Origin: Neofusicoccum parvum | Lineage: Eukaryota; Ascomycota; Dothideomycetes; Botryosphaeriales; Botryosphaeriaceae | Direction: 5' to 3' | DNA length: 64,000 nt | NCBI GenBank assembly: GCA_020912385.1 | Contig: CP087206.1 | Coordinates: 1,426,001-1,490,000, forward strand | In this document: one piece after another, positions 36,233 to 47,793 of the stretch | Layout of the letters: each line of letters begins with the position of its first letter | How positions within the stretch are numbered: the first letter of the stretch is position 1 | Program-made: the position numbers and the translations under genes | The notes under the pieces: generated by a model | Told to the model about the DNA's origin: nothing | What the model saw: only the letters and a program-made list of their open reading frames with translations | Databases searched by the model: none

Positions 36233-37659
36233 GGACAGCGCGGGAGGGGGTGTACGAGTAGACTGTACAGTGTATAGCATCAAACCAAGGACATGCACGA
36301 AGAAAAGCTTTGCAACAAATGCTCCGGGACGGAGCGAGTCTGCGCCGGGCCAAGTGCTGACGGTGTTCAGCTATGCTCACGTGCGGCTGACCGGAGACGG
36401 AGCGGACTGGGACGCATCCAGCAAGGTCCAGGGCCAAGCAAGGATGGCGACGGTCCGCGGGCAGTTGCATGGGCGCCCCACCTGTCGATCCACGCGCGGC
36501 GGCCGGCTCGACGATCCCTGATTTGCTGCTGCTAGCACGCGGAGGGCAAAGTCTGGCGGACAGGTAGGGCTGCCGCTTACATCGCTGCTCACTCACGCTC
36601 GCCATTCTTCCCTCTCTTCCCTCCAGCCAAAGTCACTATTTCCAGCCAAACTGGCCCACGGCCCCACGCTGCAAGCATTGCTCACTCCATCGGCCGCCCT
36701 GTCTGGCCGGTGCGTGCCCGCGATCATCTGGCGCGACCTGCCTCCCTCGTCTGCGACCGCGACCAGCACCGACGCGGCTCTCGTCGCCGGCAGGGGCGGA
36801 GCAGGCAGACTAACTTTGTGCATCTGGTGGTTTAACCTTTATGCTTGTATCCCCATGCTCTAGCTTCCCGTTTTTGTGATACATCGCTTTTTCTCTCCGC
36901 CGTCCACCCTCTCCGCTTCGGCCGTCTCTCAGCCTTCTTGGGTGTGTTTTCTCGTCTGTGGCCCTCCTGCAGGAACTGGCAAGGATCCCGCCCTCTGGAT
37001 TGGGCTGCGCTTTGGTTGCCTTCCCTTCCCGTGGATCTCTCCCGACCACGGCCGACGACGCACGACCGACACCAACGACGACGACGACAACGCCCGGCGC
37101 GGCCGACCCGAGCCAAGAACAACACACAGCGCTACCCGCCCGCCGGCTGACTCACTTCCATCCTTTGCTGACCGGGGCCCGCCCACCACGCATCACCCGG
37201 GCTCTGCTCTTTCCGTGTTTTCCTCTGGAATCCTTCGACCTGCGCTGTGCGGCGCAGCAGCAGCACTGAAAGCAGCTAGACCTCCGCCGAGCCCTTCCTG
37301 CACGTCAGAAGCCTCACGCACACCCCGCCACAAATCCGACTCTTCAACCCTCCAACGACAAAGTCATCTTACCTTTGTTGTCGTCGCGACCCGCATCCGT
37401 CGGCCCGTTGGTCTGGATCCCGTTCGTTTGTTTCCTGCCCCGCGCCGGCGTTCGGAGTCACTTGCTTAGCTCTATCTCCAACCTGGCAGCCTGGCCGTGG
37501 CCCTGCCCACTCTCCACAGCCACCATAGCTTCTTAATTGTCGGCGAGACACGCCGAGCAGGACGTGTGGCCTAGCTGCCTTCCCTGCTGTCTGCTTCGTC
37601 TGTCCGACAGACAGAGGACGGAATCCGGGACCTTTTTCACTAGCCCAATCCCTCGAACC
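36197..37659. other. Intergenic between 14-3-3-like and Zn2Cys6 genes
   Basis: 1.46 kb: 3' UTR starting with a CAG repeat, then promoter and a long pyrimidine-rich leader for the transcription factor (36.9-37.6 kb). No gene seen. Confidence 0.55.
36206..36232 (+). repeat. (CAG)9 microsatellite
   Basis: Nine uninterrupted CAG units starting 10 nt after the stop codon of the 14-3-3-like gene, so in its 3' UTR rather than coding glutamine. Confidence 0.95.
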
Positions 37660-39416
37660 ATGGATCTGGGTGGGCAGCCTGCTGTTCCTGCGCAGACATG
37701 TGTCGCGCCTCTGCCGCTGATGCCGGAGCCAAAGAGGCATGCGGCGTGCGATGAATGCCGTGAGTAAACGTCTTTTCCTCCATTCTATCCTTTCCCGCTC
37801 TCCCTGGCTGGGCGGAAATGACTCGTTGGTTTTCCGAGAGCATCGGTGTCTGCAAGACTCGTGGTACTGTTATGGTTTGGGGAGGTGAAACATTCGTTTA
37901 AACGCTCAAGTGCGGTGAGGGCAGAGTCAGAACGCTCTCCGAATCGATGCTTCAACTCCTCACGCCCTGGCTCACGCCGATGCTGCTATCCTCCGCGTCA
38001 GGAAGAGCACACATCCTGCCCCCACCGCCTGGTATTCTTGTCTTTCGATTTTTCTCCTCAGTCCTTCCCCGAAACCTCGGAGTCTGACAACAAGAAACAA
38101 GGCCTCCGCAAACTCAAATGCTCCGGCCACCGCCCCGCCTGCGACCGCTGCGCCCGCGAAAACCTGCTGCCGTGCGTCTACTCGCCGCAGAAGCAGATGG
38201 GCAGGCCGAGGAAGAGGAGGAGAGGGGATGAGAACGGTGTCGTCAACGAGGTGGTCGGCCAGAACGGCGGTAATCACGGTGTTGGTGAGATGGGCCTGCA
38301 GCACCAGCAACATCACCATCCCTCGTCGACCTCGCCGCCGGTGTGGCAGGGACAGGGGCAGGGGCAAAGGAATGGGAGTGGCGATGGTGGGGTTGGCGGG
38401 GTGGAGGTGGGGATTGATGGCATGGGGTTTGGCGGGTTTGAAGGTTTTGGTTTCAGTGGTGATGGAGTGGGTGGCGGTGGTGATGGCGGTGGGGTGGATG
38501 TGTTCGAGCTGGATCCGGGGTTCAGTCTGGATCCGTTATTGGGTGGAGGGTTGATGGGGGAAATTGAAGGGAATGATTCGGGAGAGCAGCAACGGCAGAG
38601 CGTTGTGAGTATGTCATCGCACTCGCCACAGAACGGCCATCATAGTCTCCACAGTAAGTCTTTCTCAGAAATTTTTGTCTTCTTGTGTGCTGGTTCTGAT
38701 ACATTGATACAGGCACACCTCTAGCCCACGGCCTCTCCTCACAGTCCTACGTCTCCCCTCCCGCTGGCCTCTCCTGCGCCTGCCTCTCGACCATCTACCT
38801 CACTCTCAGCTCCCTCCATTCGCTCTCCTCGTACGACTTTCCTTTCGTGCTGCCGCCGCTCCGCAGCGCCATCGTGACGGCCAACACGGTCCTCGACTGC
38901 CCACACTGTCCGCTCGCCTGCGCCACAGCGGCGCAGAACATCCACGGGCTCATTTCACTGCTAATGACGCTCGCCGACGCCGTGGTGCGGCTGCTCGCGG
39001 CCATCGACGCCGAAGCCGCGCGCGTCGACGCCGCCGGAGCCAAGAAGCAGTTCATGCTGGCCGACGCCAGCGCGCCGCTGCACATGCACACCGGCACCGA
39101 AGACTGCCCCGTACGCTTCGGCATGGAGCTGACAGGCGCAGAATGGCGCGAGCTCGCCCGCAAGGTCGTCAAGAGCCAGATCATCGGCAGCGCCGCCGAG
39201 TCCGAGGCGGGTGGGTGCGAGGGAACCGTCTACGGGACGCTGGCGGCGTTTTTGAGGAGGCAGAATCGGTGGCACGACGACCCGGAGATGATCGAGGTCA
39301 GGCGGCAGGCGATTGGCAGCGATCCATTCGAGAAGATGGAGGGAATGAGCAAGATGAGGCTGTGCGTGCAGAATGTGGAGCACGTGAAGATGAGGATGAA
39401 GTTGCTGGATATTTAA
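37660..39416 (+). CDS. Zn2Cys6 transcription factor
   Basis: Exons 37660..37759, 38102..38653 and 38713..39416 give 451 residues. The zinc cluster is C30-x2-C33-x6-C40-x6-C47-x2-C50-x7-C58, in HAACDECRLRKLKCSGHRP and PACDRCARENLLPCVY, followed by a basic SPQKQMGRPRKRRR that should contact DNA. The 342-nt first intron splits the cluster after C33 (phase 1), a common position in such genes. Residues 70-185 are Gly/Gln/His-rich and low-complexity. The C-terminal part is helical with LSCACLSTIYLTLSSLHSL, CPHCPLACATAAQNIHGL, a long Ala-rich helix, and MSKMRLCVQNVEHVKMRMK at the end; it recalls the regulatory region of AflR-like factors, but I am unsure. Targets are unknown; no secondary-metabolite cluster is adjacent. 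Confidence 0.87.
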
Positions 39417-39732
39417 AGATTGCCGGTGCAGTGGATGGTGACGATGATGATAATGAACGGCCTAGGGTTTGGCGCGGTAGTGTTTTGTTGGCATATTATC
39501 CCCGCTCCGTTTTTGGGAAAAGTTATAGGACGTCCCCTTATGAGGAGCTGTAGTAGCAACCGTACATGGGCAGTTGCGGCAATGGTCCGGGTACGAAAAT
39601 ACTACCAATAATCACGCTGTCCGTTCCCCCAGGGATGCATGCTTCGGCTGTCCACGTGCTTGTGTGACGGCCGCGTACCAGATCATCGATTGCTCTTCAA
39701 ACATTTGCTTTTGAACGCGGTCATGCGACAGT
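39417..39732. other. Convergent 3' gap
   Basis: 316 bp between the stops of the Zn2Cys6 gene and RAD10. AT-richer; nothing coding. Confidence 0.6.
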
Positions 39733-40842
39733 TCAGCCTCCCTGTCGCAATCTGGCCAATGCTGCTTGTATGCCCTCACTGAGTGGTTCTTCAGGTGCTT
39801 TTCGCTTGTTAGACGTGCTGGCTGTGTCAGACGGCTTGCTCGCGTTAGCATTTGCTGGCTTATTTGGCTTCGCACTTGACTTGCGCGCCTGCTCCAGCTC
39901 CATCTCAATCAAAGCTTGCTCGTCATCTTCGCCAGGACCGGCAAGGAGAGGATCGTCGACAGATGGTCGTCCCTCAGCGTCTTGGTGCCTGCCCGGCGCG
40001 AGGGCAGGCGGCGGCAGATCCCGATCTGCAGGCACGGGCGCGCCCACGCCCAGCCGTGCCGCGACGCGCGGATCCGGAGAACCGCGAGCTGCCCTTGTGG
40101 TGGCCTGGCGGGAAAAGGTCGACGGGAAGGCCTGGGTGTCCTCGCGCGTCATGCCGCCGCGGCGCGCGGCCTTGCGCACGCGGAACGGCTCCCGCACCGT
40201 GCCGCACCACTTCTTGACCTTCTTCTCGCCCCAGCCCGCCACCAGCGCCACCTCCTCGGGCGCGGCGTTGATGGCGGTGCGCAGGCTGCCGAAGTTGGAG
40301 ACCAGGCTGACGGCGTCCGTCTTGTTGATGCTGCGCGGCGTCGTGATGAACTCGACCATCTTCTCCGAGTAGTTGGAGGCCTGGGGCGCGCGGATGCTGG
40401 TCGGTGCGGCGTGCTCGTACGTCTTGTAGAGCTCCAGGTAGCGGCCGGCCTCCTGGGCGCTCCAGCAGAGGATGAGGGTCACGTTGTTGATCAACGAAGT
40501 CTTGGAGAGCTCCTTCAGCGCCTCCTCGTGGTTCTCGATGTCGACCATGGTGAGCAGGACGCGCAGGTTGTACTTTCCGGCCAGAGCGCGGATCCGCGAG
40601 TAGATGTACTCAGGGTGCAGGCGGTGGTACTTGAGCGACAGGAACAGCGCGCAGGTGGTCGCGCCGAGCACGTAGTCGGCCGGGATGTCCGAGTACTCCC
40701 ACGGCACATTGCGGATGCTGTTGAGGATGGGGTTGCCCTTCTGGCGCGGCGAGACCAGCACAGAGGCCGGCCCGCTGCGGGCGGGCAGGGCCACGGGCTT
40801 GGGCTGCTGCACCTTGGGCGTCTGCTCGGGCGGAGCGGACAT
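39733..40842 (-). CDS. RAD10: DNA repair endonuclease subunit RAD10/ERCC1
   Basis: Single exon, 369 residues from the ATG at 40842 (MSAPPEQTPKVQQPKP). Rad10 pairs with Rad1/XPF to cut 5' of lesions in nucleotide excision repair and in single-strand annealing. The central domain matches closely: GNPILNSIRNVPWEYSDIPA, DYVLGATTCALFLSLKYHRL, LRVLLTMVDIENHEEALKEL and TLILCWSAQEAGRYLELYK; the tandem helix-hairpin-helix is at SINKTDAVSLVSNFGSL and EVALVAGWGEKKVKKW. A C-terminal extension of about 130 residues is Ala/Pro/Lys-rich and ends LSEGIQAALARLRQGG, which looks conserved rather than random. The frame remains open upstream of 40842 but that sequence is Arg/Ala/Pro-rich promoter DNA, so I rejected a longer protein. 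Divergent from MED19. Confidence 0.93.
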   Translation of the reverse strand: MSAPPEQTPKVQQPKPVALPARSGPASVLVSPRQKGNPILNSIRNVPWEYSDIPADYVLGATTCALFLSLKYHRLHPEYIYSRIRALAGKYNLRVLLTMVDIENHEEALKELSKTSLINNVTLILCWSAQEAGRYLELYKTYEHAAPTSIRAPQASNYSEKMVEFITTPRSINKTDAVSLVSNFGSLRTAINAAPEEVALVAGWGEKKVKKWCGTVREPFRVRKAARRGGMTREDTQAFPSTFSRQATTRAARGSPDPRVAARLGVGAPVPADRDLPPPALAPGRHQDAEGRPSVDDPLLAGPGEDDEQALIEMELEQARKSSAKPNKPANANASKPSDTASTSNKRKAPEEPLSEGIQAALARLRQGG

Positions 40843-41451
40843 GGCGGACCGCTCCGCGGAGGCTGGAGCGTCCGGCCGGGCCAGGGCCAGCGAGCACGCG
40901 GCGGGGCGGCGGTTGGAGACGCTGCGCGGTCCGGCGGGGCTGCGTGGGCGGGCAGGCGCAAGGCCGTGGCAGCAGTCGTCCGGCCGGCTATGGCAGCAGA
41001 GCGGTGTTTGCGAGCGATGTTCTGTTTGCGGATCGCCGGCGCGGGTGAGATGACACAGGGAGCGCAGGACCGCGCCATCACGCCGGTGAGCGCGCGAGGC
41101 GAATTGTGCCGCAGATGCGCCGGCTTGGCGGGCAGTCCAGACAATGGGCGCGGTCAGGAAGGGCTGCGTCGACACCTCAACCTCACCTTCTCCACCACCC
41201 CGGCATCGCCAGCCCAGCCCCCCAGCGACGCGCGCCCGCCCCTCCGCCGCCCACAGCCACGCCGCCGCCCGCAGCGTGCTCCGCCGACGACGCAGCGCTG
41301 CAGCAGCCGATGAACTAGGTGCCGACCGCCCTATCTGCCGTGCCGCCGCGGCTCGTCGTCGTTCCTCGCCGCCGCTCCCTCTCGCCCTCTCGCCCGCGCG
41401 CCCGCGTCCCAGCGCCTCCGCGACTCCCGAAGCCCCGCGACCAACGCTCAC
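40843..41451. promoter_or_regulatory. Divergent upstream region RAD10/MED19
   Basis: 609 bp, strongly GC-rich, with no TATA box. Open frames across it are composition effects. Confidence 0.5.
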
Positions 41452-42722
41452 ATGTCGGTCGACCCGCCGCAGAAACGCCAGCGACAGACAGGATCCTTCT
41501 CGCCCGCCTCGCCTCCATATCACCTCGCTGCCAAGACGGCCGACTCGGCTAAGACGACCCTTCACCAGCAGCCCGACACCCCGACGTCACCACCGTACAT
41601 GTCTTCCACCGCGCCGACCAACTCCCATGCCTCGACCGCTTCGCTCTCTTCCGCCTCAGCCCCGGCCGTGACGCCGCCCTCCTCGGCCAACATGTCGCAG
41701 CCGTCGAACACGAACGCCTTCCCCACCCCGGCCAGCAGCGCCGGCACCGCCTCGTTCGCCTCCAAGGCCGACGGCGGCGATGCGCGCATGGCCGACGACC
41801 CCATGGATGTTGTTGCCGCTCCCGCGACGCGCGACGTGGAGATGGGCAACGATGGCGACCACAGGCAGACAGGTCACGACCGGACAGGCACGGGCTCATC
41901 CGCGAGCGGAGGTGTTGGCCCAGACAACCGGCTGCAGTCCGGCTCTGGTCCATTCTACAAGCTCAGCGAGACTCGTAAGCTCCCCGAACTCGTGCACGTG
42001 CTATGCTTTGCCTAGGTTTTGTTTTTGTTAACAATGGCTTGCGAGTAGCGTACGCAATGTCGCGACCCCATGTTTCGCAGAATCTGGTGTCGCTGTACGG
42101 TCTTGACCGCATCACTCAGAGCGTCGCTCGCTTCGACCCGAAGACGGGCGAAAAGATCAACAAGCTGCGCAAGTCGTACGAGAGTCACGTCAAGGATTTC
42201 AAGATCTCCGGCGGCAAGAGCAGGCCCGAGAACTCCCCGGGCCAGCTGATGAACCTGCTCGAGTTTCCTGACGAGGAGTACTATCTGCAGCGCATCCGAG
42301 GCAACGAGCTCGAGAGCGCAAGTCAGCGCATTCTCGCCAAGCTGAACGGCGGCGCCTTGAAGATGAACCCCGGCAAGCTTTCCAAGGAAGAGGACAGCAG
42401 GTGGAAGACGAGGATTGGCACTGATGACGGAATTTCCGCGAAGCGGCCTGCTGGCGAGGCGTTTGACGGTGCAGCGAAGAAGCTTAAGCAGGGCGGCCAG
42501 GTCATGCAGGGCCGCAACTCAGCGACGTCGTCTCCGGCAATGAGGCCATCCCCTGGTGCGAAGGCAGTCGCACGTCCTGATCGCAACGGCAAGAAGCGTA
42601 GTTATGTGGAGTCGAGTTTCAAGGGTTATGGTGAGGGCTTTGGTGACGATGTCGGCGAGTCGACCGGCGGTGAAGACAATGGAAGGGGCGCCGGCGCCAA
42701 GAAGAAGCGCAGGAAGGTATGA
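41452..42722 (+). CDS. MED19: Mediator complex subunit 19 (Rox3)
   Basis: Exons 41452..41974 and 42049..42722 give 398 residues; the 74-nt intron (GTAAGC...GAGTAG) joins FYKLSET to PYAMSRPHVSQNLVSLYGL. Med19 is in the middle/head region of Mediator, bridging activators and RNA polymerase II. The first 165 residues are Ser/Thr/Ala/Pro-rich and disordered. The conserved Med19 core runs from about residue 170: SLYGLDRITQSVARFDPKTG, EKINKLRKSYESHVKDF, then SPGQLMNLLEFPDEEYYLQ. The end is basic with SYVESSFKGYGEGFGDD and a GAKKKRRKV nuclear-localisation-like tail, both usual in fungal Med19. The acceptor choice at 42048 is the one that keeps the SRPH block in frame. Confidence 0.9.
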
Positions 42723-44756
42723 GGTGCTCCTTGTTCCTTTTGCCATCCACGACCATGTTCTTTGTCGACACTCCCTGCGACAGAATTCTCCACTCCGACT
42801 CGCAGCCGACTGACAACTTCTGCGCTCAACAGGACTTTGCTGCCGGCAGTCCTCTCGGCTTCGACGAGCGCCGAGGAAACTACAATGTCGGAATGGTTGG
42901 CGTCCGTCATTAGTCAAGTTCCCTCATCCGACCGGAAGGTTTTCGGAACCCGATTCATTGAACGCATGTCGGCGCCATCACCGCCCACTCATCGACATCC
43001 GCACTGGAAGAGTCTCTGCGCCGGGCTTCATCATGCAGTGGACGACCGCGACGGTGTTTACGATCTCGATTCATGCGCCATCCACTTTACCCCCGCGCCG
43101 GTCGACCAACCCCCGAGTATTTGACCATGCGTTGACGGGGTTCTCGGACTGCTATTCGTTCACCGTGTTCAAATTTTGCTATACCCGCTTTTGAGCGTGC
43201 TTTTATTTGCTTTTTTTTTTCTCTTGCACTCGCATGCATCTAAACTCAAGGAGCAGAGGATTCTGGGTCGGGGACTGGGCGTTTTAATGGGCTTGCTCGC
43301 TTCCCTCTCCGACATCCGCCGTATGGCGAGGATGGTTTTAGTGCTCATCTTACTCTGGGTGGGGTATTCTGGCGTATTTCCTGTGCTTTTTGTCATTTGC
43401 TTGAGGGTGTTTGCCCTGGTTTTATTTTATCACCAAGTCAAGCAGCGAGCGTATGGACTGCAAAAACACGACACGAATTAGAATGAGCAGTTCAGTTGGC
43501 GATGCTCTCGACAGAGATGCGATTGCCTGCGAGGTTTGTGGGTCGGACCTCGATTTATGAGGGGCCACTTTTTTGGTTTCTTCTTCTCTTCCTTAGCTTT
43601 GGTTTTGTTGGGCGTCGTCGTGTGGTGGCTCTTCTGGCTTGACCAGGAAGCTGGTTCTTCCCGTCTTCTGCACTCCTCGCTCTCCTTTGTACGACCAATG
43701 GCGCCGCTTGGCTGATCACTTGCTGGCTGCCGGGCTGTACATGCTGGTGGGCAGGGAAGTGCTGGACAACGGGATGAAGACTCTGGGTCTCGGTCTTCCG
43801 CAGATTTTGGCACGCACATACTTCATGGACGCCGCATAGATGCAAAGCCCATCACCACAGAAAATAAAAAATGGAAAGGCCTTGAATAAGATGAAACACA
43901 CGGTGTTCTATGCGTGGGCTGCGGTTGCTGATGTCATGGTTTGCGACTGCTCAAGTTTCATTTCACTTCGCGCCGTGGTCCTGGGCCACACCGGTCATTT
44001 AGAGTTGTGTGTTTGACGATTCGCGAATGTGGAAGGTCGGTTTCCACGATATCGCCGAGGGCTGGCGCGGGAACTGGCAGGGCTATACGGAATTTGGCCG
44101 AGTTGCGGGATGAGGAAAGTGTTGTCCCTCTTGGTGCCGGCGTCGAGGCCTGCATCAGCACAAGGGCCGGCTGCGTCTTGTTCTCTCCAGCATCTGCCAC
44201 ATGCTCTGCTAGCACTGCAGCAATTTCTCCGCCTCTCCACTTCGCTCTGGAGGTGCAGTTGCGACCCTGACAAACAAGCACACACGTTCTGCACGCCTCA
44301 TCGGCAAAGCTGAAGCCAAATTCGCTCTCGGCCTTAGCCTCGCAGTGCCATCTTACCCACCAGGCGCCCTCACCTGCACGTCACGTCTGTGGGGAATGAT
44401 GTGAGGCGGAGAGGAATTTGTTGAACTTCAGTCTTGCGTCGGTCGTGCGATCTGCGCAATGATGTCAGCCACGCGTTGGCCGGCTGCGAGAGAAGGGGAA
44501 GGGGAATCCTCCGGTTGCAGGGTGGCCTCGGGCGTTCCGCGTTGGCGCGCGTCGCGCGGTGCCTTTTCCCGAGCGGCCGGCAGGCATTTTGCGGGAGCTT
44601 TATTTAGAAATCCGAACGGAGTGCCTGATGAGGGGCGCTTGGACTGTAACTCCATCGTCGTACGCTCCTCTTTCTCGTCGGGCTTGCAAAACTCAGGGCG
44701 TTTCTGGGTGTTGTTTGGTTTGTTGCAGTCACTTGAGCCGACATGTTTTTCCCTTG

Positions 44757-44775
44757 TTTTTTTTTAAAAAAAAAA
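44757..44775 (+). repeat. T9A10 homopolymer palindrome
   Basis: Nine T followed by ten A, the same architecture as the tract in TRM8 intron 2. Confidence 0.9.
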
Positions 44776-44901
44776 TTCATGGTTGCGGCAGCACAGCTAA
44801 AGAAAGGGTCAGAGAAAGACAAAAGAGCGCCGGGGGATTGCTGAGGGAGTGCGCGGGTCTCGGCTCGAACTCAGCACCCCTGAGCAAAACGAAAATTCGG
44901 C

Positions 44902-44908
44902 AAAAAAA
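44902..44908 (-). terminator. RNA polymerase III terminator of tRNA-Met
   Basis: A run of seven T on the minus strand, 20 nt past the tRNA 3' end, the usual pol III stop signal. Confidence 0.75.
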
Positions 44909-44928
44909 TTTACTCCTCAGTATTTCTT

Positions 44929-44999
44929 AGCTGAAAGTGGTTTCGATCCACTGTCCTCCGGGTTATGAGCCCGGCGCGCTTCCGCTGCGCCATTCAGCT
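44929..44999 (-). tRNA. Initiator tRNA-Met (CAU)
   Basis: 71 nt without intron. The acceptor stem AGCTGAA pairs perfectly with TTCAGCT; the D arm is GCGC/GCGC, the anticodon stem CCGGG/CCCGG encloses CTCATAA, with CAU anticodon at 44965-44967, and the T arm is AGTGG/CCACT. Three features mark it as initiator rather than elongator: the A1-U72 pair, the three G-C pairs at the anticodon stem base, and the T loop reading ATCGAAA in place of TTCGA. Internal A box TGGCGCAGCGG and B box GGATCGAAACC are intact. CCA is not encoded, as expected in a nuclear gene. Confidence 0.94.
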
Positions 45000-46044
45000 T
45001 TTCTTGAAAATAATTTGAAGATTTATACATTATAATCTAGGTTGTACAATACTCCAGGACCAGCCGGCGAGCCTCAGATATGATTCAGGTCACCCACTAA
45101 CGGACGGCCCACATGGAGCGCCAGGCCCCCGGGCAGGCCCTATGCCTCGCCTAATCGGCCACGGCGAGGGACCTGTATATCTCTAGAGAGTCCCCAGCTA
45201 GTCCACTAGTTCCTTAAGGAATCATCTAACATTGATTCCAACCCTATTCCTGTCCCCACCCAACTGATATATACCTAGCTATGAACTCCCTATATATTTC
45301 AGCTTTACTGGAAAAGAAGAGTAGAGATGTAAGCACAAGGCACGAACAGGGAGTTTAGAAGAGAGCCATAACTAGGTATCAATGAGATGACAGACGACGC
45401 ACAGGACCCCACCGAAGACCAGAAGTTGATCCAGAAGATCCAGTCTGACACATGCAAGGCACTCATGTTGTCTGACATGTTGTTTTTTAGACTGTATGTC
45501 GAATGTTTGCTCGAGAAGAAGGCAAAGCAACATGTACATACGAATATGTGGAGGGTGCAACTGCGACATGTGCACACGTAAGCGAGGCGGTGAGCCGAAC
45601 GGGACGGTAGCCGCGTCTCAAAAGAGCATCCTATCAATGATCTCAAAACCAATCTGATGGGATGGCGCAAGTGAGAGTGAGCCATGGGGACGAAGATGCT
45701 GTGTCTGCTTGTCTTCAATGATTAATAGACTGGGCATAATGCCCGAAATACTTACAAGTAGGGTGTTATGCCTTCTTCGGGCTAACCGTCGGCCGCGGTA
45801 CCCCTCCGTGTGCGTGCTGATATCTCATGAACGAGAAAAGTTGTAAGGCCCGAGAAGCCTATCTGAAAGTGCAGCCTCATCTTATTCATTTTCAACTAGT
45901 AGCGCTGCGCCAATAGGTAAGAGGGAATTTCTTCCCTTGAGTGTCATATTCCCCCCCAAGGAGACCAGCAATGCGGTTAAAATATCAACAGAATGCTTTC
46001 TTTCTTTCATCATCAAAAAAAAAACGTACATGCCCGCCGCGCGA
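45000..46044. other. AT-rich region upstream of tRNA, 1 kb
   Basis: Upstream flank of the tRNA and 3' flank of VMA5. The stretch 45000-45320 has many TATA/CTAG words and a base composition unlike its neighbours; 45730-45800 contains a short palindrome (GGGCATAATGCCC) and a nearby inverted copy of GGCATAA. Insertion debris near a tRNA gene is possible, but I see no LTR ends, target duplication or coding remnant that I can name. Confidence 0.4.
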
Positions 46045-47473
46045 CTATTGGATCTCGAACTCGTAGTAAACATACGGCGTGTACTCCGAATCACCGTGGC
46101 CCGCTGCCTGCAGCTCCGCGTTGACGGCCGAGTCGTCCTTCTTGACGCGGCCCTGCTTGTCCCTGCCGAAGGCGTTGCCGCCGAGGTACGAGTAATTGGC
46201 ATCGAGGTTTGTCTTTGCCTTTTTGGCGAGCTTCTCGGTAGTCTGAAAGGGTGTCAGCCTGGCTACTTGTACAAGGTTCCTGTTTTGCATGTGACAGGAG
46301 CCAAATGGGGTAATGTGAGCCTTCTGACCTGCACCAATCCACAAACAAACTCGAGAGGCAGACCGTAGCGCAGGACCGTCTCGACGAAAACGCGCAGGGC
46401 GAGGACGTGGATCCAGATCATCGCGCTCTCGGAGTAGCCGGTGCGGCCCAGGCGCAGAGCCTCGCCCCAAACCTTACGCTCCTCCTTCTCCAGGCGGTCA
46501 ACCTCACGAGCCTCCTCCTCCTTGGAGCCCTCCTTGTACTTGAAGTCACGCGGGGTCCAGCGCTTCTCGCGGCACTTGTGCACGAACTCGGCCGAGTGCT
46601 TCTTGAAGGTGACAGTGGTGAACAAAGTGAACTCGTCATCCTTGGCAATCTGGTTGGCAGATCGGGGAACCACCATGGGCGCCAGGGTCTCGTAGCTCTT
46701 GAGGAAATCCTTCACCATCGAGTTGGGGATTGCGATCAGGTGGGTCTCGAGGTACTCCGAGTCTTGCACGAGCACATCCGGCGGGACGATGGAGGCGAGG
46801 GACTTGGTGGCGAGGTTGCCGCTGGGAACGAGCGGGAGGTGTCAGCAAAGAATCGTGCACATGGAGCCGTTTGAGGGGCCTCACGTCTGCCGTCTTTGGC
46901 TGGCGGCCAGGTTCGTCTTGACCTGGTTGTACTGGTTGAATTTGCCCTTGACATCGTTGTCGATGCCGGCGAGCTCCTGCAGGACCGGCATGAGCGAGTT
47001 CCATCCGGCTCACAGAACGGGCAGGCGTACCTTCTGCAGCGAGTCTATCAGGTCGGCGATGGGCTTGTCGGCGCGGTACTTGACCTTATTCCACTGGAAC
47101 GAGCGCAGGTACTGCTCCACGGGCTCTGGCGACAGTCAATAGCTGCCACGATCATGGGTGGTGGCCACGCACTGTCGTTGATGGTCTTCTGCTGGGCAAT
47201 CTTGTCCTCGTCGCCGTCGAGGATGCCGCGCAACGAGTCCCCGACCTTGTTGACGACCTGCTCGCAGGCCGAGTTGAGCTTGGACAGGTCGTCGGCCTGC
47301 TGCACGAGGGCGTCGAGGGTGCCGATCTTGAAGTTGGGCAGATTGAAGGGGTGGGTGGCGCCGACGTCGTTGGACACGGTGGAGCGCAGCGCGGTGAGAG
47401 CCTCCTCGCGGTCGTTGGACGGCGCTATCGACGTGGGCAGCGACACCAGCAGGTATTTCGAGGGTTTCGACAT
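46045..47473 (-). CDS. VMA5: V-type H+-ATPase subunit C
   Basis: Five exons, complement of 47173..47473, 47031..47125, 46885..46976, 46329..46821 and 46045..46242, give 392 residues, the family's length. Subunit C is a peripheral stalk part of the V1 sector that links stator to membrane sector and leaves on reversible disassembly when glucose falls. The start is [18 protein letters not shown]; then [37 protein letters not shown] across intron 1, and [17 protein letters not shown]. The body has [14 protein letters not shown] sequence ([16 protein letters not shown]), [15 protein letters not shown] and TRDFKY-like [10 protein letters not shown]. The end is [20 protein letters not shown] and [12 protein letters not shown]. 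All five joins keep phase. It shares a 320-bp upstream region with GCV1. Confidence 0.95.
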
Positions 47474-47793
47474 GGCGTCGGCGGGGGGGTCGGACGGCGT
47501 CGTGGGGCAGAAGCGCGGGCGGGCGATCGGCGTCGGCGGGGCAGCGAGGGGCTGTGGTGGTGAGGCAGCTCTGGGTGGTGTTGTTGCAGCTCGCAGTAAA
47601 CTGCCTTAGCTTGACGTTGGCTGGCAGCCCGAGGAGGGCCAGAGCTCGGGGCGCGCACGTTCGTCATGGGGCGCGTGCATGGGAGCTCCCCGCCGCGCGC
47701 CAGGCCTGCCACCATCGGCAACTTCGCTGCGCTCCCGGACACTTCTCCTCTCCCCTCTGTCCTCGCAAAAAATTCCCACCACTGCTTCTCGCC
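47474..47793. promoter_or_regulatory. Divergent upstream region VMA5/GCV1
   Basis: Both promoters lie within 320 bp. GC-rich on the VMA5 side, pyrimidine-rich just before GCV1. No TATA box. Confidence 0.5.

Larger units (their letters stand above)
42723..44928. other. Intergenic between MED19 and tRNA gene, 2.2 kb
   Basis: MED19 3' UTR and unexplained sequence. Several 60-100 codon open frames exist, one of them hydrophobic (43176-43481, + strand), but it is T-rich DNA, where hydrophobic codons arise by chance. No splice-supported gene. A T9A10 palindrome is at 44757-44775. Confidence 0.5.

Noticed and set aside
39916..41313. 465-codon plus-strand open frame
   Set aside because: Antisense to RAD10, whose residues match the family end to end; openness comes from high GC.
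40843..41565. N-terminal extension of RAD10 to 610 residues
   Set aside because: No family similarity upstream of MSAPPEQ; the region is the GC-rich divergent promoter with MED19.
43176..43481. Hydrophobic 101-codon plus-strand frame, possible small membrane protein
   Set aside because: The DNA is T-rich, which yields hydrophobic residues by chance, and it lies in the probable 3' UTR of MED19; no homologue recalled.
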